Shown here: in pieces, positions 62,757 to 64,000 of the stretch
Layout: each line of letters opens with the position of its first letter
Numbering within the stretch: position 1 is the stretch's first letter
NCBI RefSeq assembly: GCF_001645125.1
Contig: NZ_LXKA01000121.1
Coordinates: 1 to 64,000, forward strand
Source of the DNA: Paraburkholderia ginsengiterrae
GTDB lineage: Bacteria > Pseudomonadota > Gammaproteobacteria > Burkholderiales > Burkholderiaceae
DNA: 64,000 nt
Reading direction: 5' to 3'
The notes under the pieces: generated by a model
The model's database searches: none
The model's input: the letters and a program-made list of their open reading frames with translations, nothing else
What the model was told of the DNA's origin: nothing
Program-made: the position numbers and the translations under genes

Positions 62757-64000
62757 TTATGACTGTTCGCGCAATTTGAAGCGTTGGATCTTACCGGTAG
62801 CGGTTTTCGGCAGATCGTCGACGAACACGATATCGCGTGGATACTTGTGCGGCGCGAGCCGGTCCTTGACGAAGGCTTTCAACTCTTCAGCGAGTATCTC
62901 AGACGCGGCGAATTCCTGCTTCAACACGACGAATGCGCGCGTTTTGACGAGGCCGCCGTGATCGACGCCGACCACCGCCGCTTCGAGCACCGCGTTGTGC
63001 TGCACCAGGACCATTTCCACTTCGACGGGCGAGACATACTGGCCGCTCACTTTCAGCATGTCGTCGCTGCGTCCGGCATACACATAGCAGCCGTTCGGCA
63101 ACCGGCAGTACTTGTCGCCGCTGCGAATCCATTCGCCCAGGAAGGTGGCGCGCGACTTCTCCCGATTGTTCCAGTACATCACGGCCGCGCTTGGCCCCTT
63201 GATATACAGATCGCCGACGTCGCCATCGGGCACCGCGTGGCCGGCGTCGTCACGCAATTCGACTTCGTAGCCCGGCACCGGCCGGCCCGTGGTGCCGTAT
63301 TCGACGGCGCCCACGCGATTGGACAGAAAGATGTGCAGCATTTCAGTCGAACCTATGCCGTCAAGAATCTCGCAGCCGAAGTGCGCGGTGAACCGCTCGC
63401 CGATTTCACGTGGCAATGCTTCGCCGGCCGACGTGCACACGCGCATCGCGACATCGGCGCGCGCGGGCAGATTGGGCGACACCAGCATGTTCGCATAGAG
63501 CGTCGGCACGCCGTAGAACACCGTCGGCCGATGCTTCACGAGGCGCGCAAAAATCGCGTCGGCGGTAGGGCGCTCGGCCATCAGAATCGCGGTTGCGCCG
63601 ACCGAGAGCGGGAACGTCAGACCGTTGCCGAGACCGTAGGCAAAGAACAGCTTCGCGGCCGAGAACACCACATCGCTCTCGACGATCCCGAGTATCGGCT
63701 TCGCGTACAACTCCGCGGTCCAGTACAGGTTAGCGTGCGTGTGGACCGTGCCCTTCGGCTTGCCGGTCGAGCCGGACGAATACAGCCAGAAGGCGATATC
63801 GTCGCATCCGGTCGAGGCGGATTTGACGGCGGGTGCGGCGGCCTCGATCAGTGCTTCGAACACGGGCACAGTGCGCGGGTCGCCTTCGCACGGCTGCGAG
63901 ACGATCAACTGGCAACCGTCATGTTCGGCGGAATCCAACGCTTGCGTCACGTTCGGCAGCAGCGCGCCCGAAGCGATTACCGCACGCGCGTGACTGTGGG
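62757..64000 (-). CDS. bclA: Benzoate-CoA ligase, N-terminally truncated by the window end
   Basis: The last ~415 residues of an ANL-superfamily ligase; the frame stays open to the window edge, so the true start lies beyond it. Seen are the P-loop SSGSTGKPKGTVHTHAN, the A5-type GIGSTEMLHIFLSN, GDKYCRLPNGCYVYAGRSDDMLKVSGQYVSPVEVE and the C-terminal PKTATGKIQR with the catalytic Lys. GIGSTEMLHIFLSNRVGAVEYGTTG is characteristic of benzoate-CoA ligases. It activates benzoate with ATP and CoA for aerobic degradation through 2,3-epoxybenzoyl-CoA. An internal GTG at 63950 is not the start. Confidence 0.92.
   Translation of the reverse strand, partial: HSHARAVIASGALLPNVTQALDSAEHDGCQLIVSQPCEGDPRTVPVFEALIEAAAPAVKSASTGCDDIAFWLYSSGSTGKPKGTVHTHANLYWTAELYAKPILGIVESDVVFSAAKLFFAYGLGNGLTFPLSVGATAILMAERPTADAIFARLVKHRPTVFYGVPTLYANMLVSPNLPARADVAMRVCTSAGEALPREIGERFTAHFGCEILDGIGSTEMLHIFLSNRVGAVEYGTTGRPVPGYEVELRDDAGHAVPDGDVGDLYIKGPSAAVMYWNNREKSRATFLGEWIRSGDKYCRLPNGCYVYAGRSDDMLKVSGQYVSPVEVEMVLVQHNAVLEAAVVGVDHGGLVKTRAFVVLKQEFAASEILAEELKAFVKDRLAPHKYPRDIVFVDDLPKTATGKIQRFKLREQS

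Overview
The window looks like a chromosomal stretch of a Paraburkholderia/Burkholderia-type betaproteobacterium. The grounds are uniformly GC-rich coding sequence, a DUF5594-type gene, a complete imp-type type VI secretion (T6SS) cluster, and a benzoate-CoA ligase with a partner alpha/beta hydrolase as in aerobic benzoyl-CoA (box) loci. No tRNA, rRNA, CRISPR array, intact insertion sequence or replication origin was seen.

Layout. 1-2245: end of a biotin-dependent acyl-CoA carboxylase, wrbA, and an HSL-type esterase. 2300-3443: gene-poor, AT-richer islet with decayed ORFs. 3444-7171: two regulators, a LuxR-type protein and an 828-aa SARP-like protein (winged helix, BTAD, degenerate cyclase domain, AAA ATPase). 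7340-21234: apparent operon of a TpsB porin, a 3165-aa TpsA exoprotein built of three interchangeable repeat modules, a small Sel1 protein, and a PpkA-like Ser/Thr kinase. 21323-22021 (-): unrecognised protein with a Cys-protease-like motif. 22398-45064: T6SS operon tssA-B-C-hcp-tagJ-E-F-G-clpV-PAAR-like-vgrG-tagH-J-K-L-M-tagF, met by a convergent PP2C phosphatase (45091-46029, -). 46224-50788 (-): a pim-like beta-oxidation operon with a divergent LysR gene. 51968-56075: two small genes and two chemotaxis receptors. 56621-58692: two small exported proteins of unknown role and a LuxR regulator. 59108-61624 (-): phospholipase C with a small lipoprotein. 61918-64000 (-): alpha/beta hydrolase and benzoate-CoA ligase, which runs off the end.

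How it fits together. The SARP-like regulator, TPS/kinase operon, unknown gene, T6SS operon and phosphatase appear to be one system. Kinase, FHA protein, TagF and PP2C phosphatase together match the threonine-phosphorylation control of T6SS. I found a shared sequence upstream of these units: two GGAAACG-like heptamers spaced 11 bp start-to-start. In three cases it lies nine bases before a -10-like hexamer and points at the gene. Heptamer direct repeats at 11-bp period close to the -10 are the known binding architecture of SARP activators, and a SARP-type gene lies next door. The proposal is that this regulator switches on the TPS adhesin/kinase operon, the T6SS and the unknown gene together. 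It is inference from sequence, with tests given in the findings.

Starts were moved inward from the longest ORF where a Shine-Dalgarno or signal peptide indicated it (wrbA, tpsB, the gene at 21323-22021, tssA, tssE, tssF, tssG, tssM, the fused beta-oxidation enzyme, the LysR gene and the second chemoreceptor).
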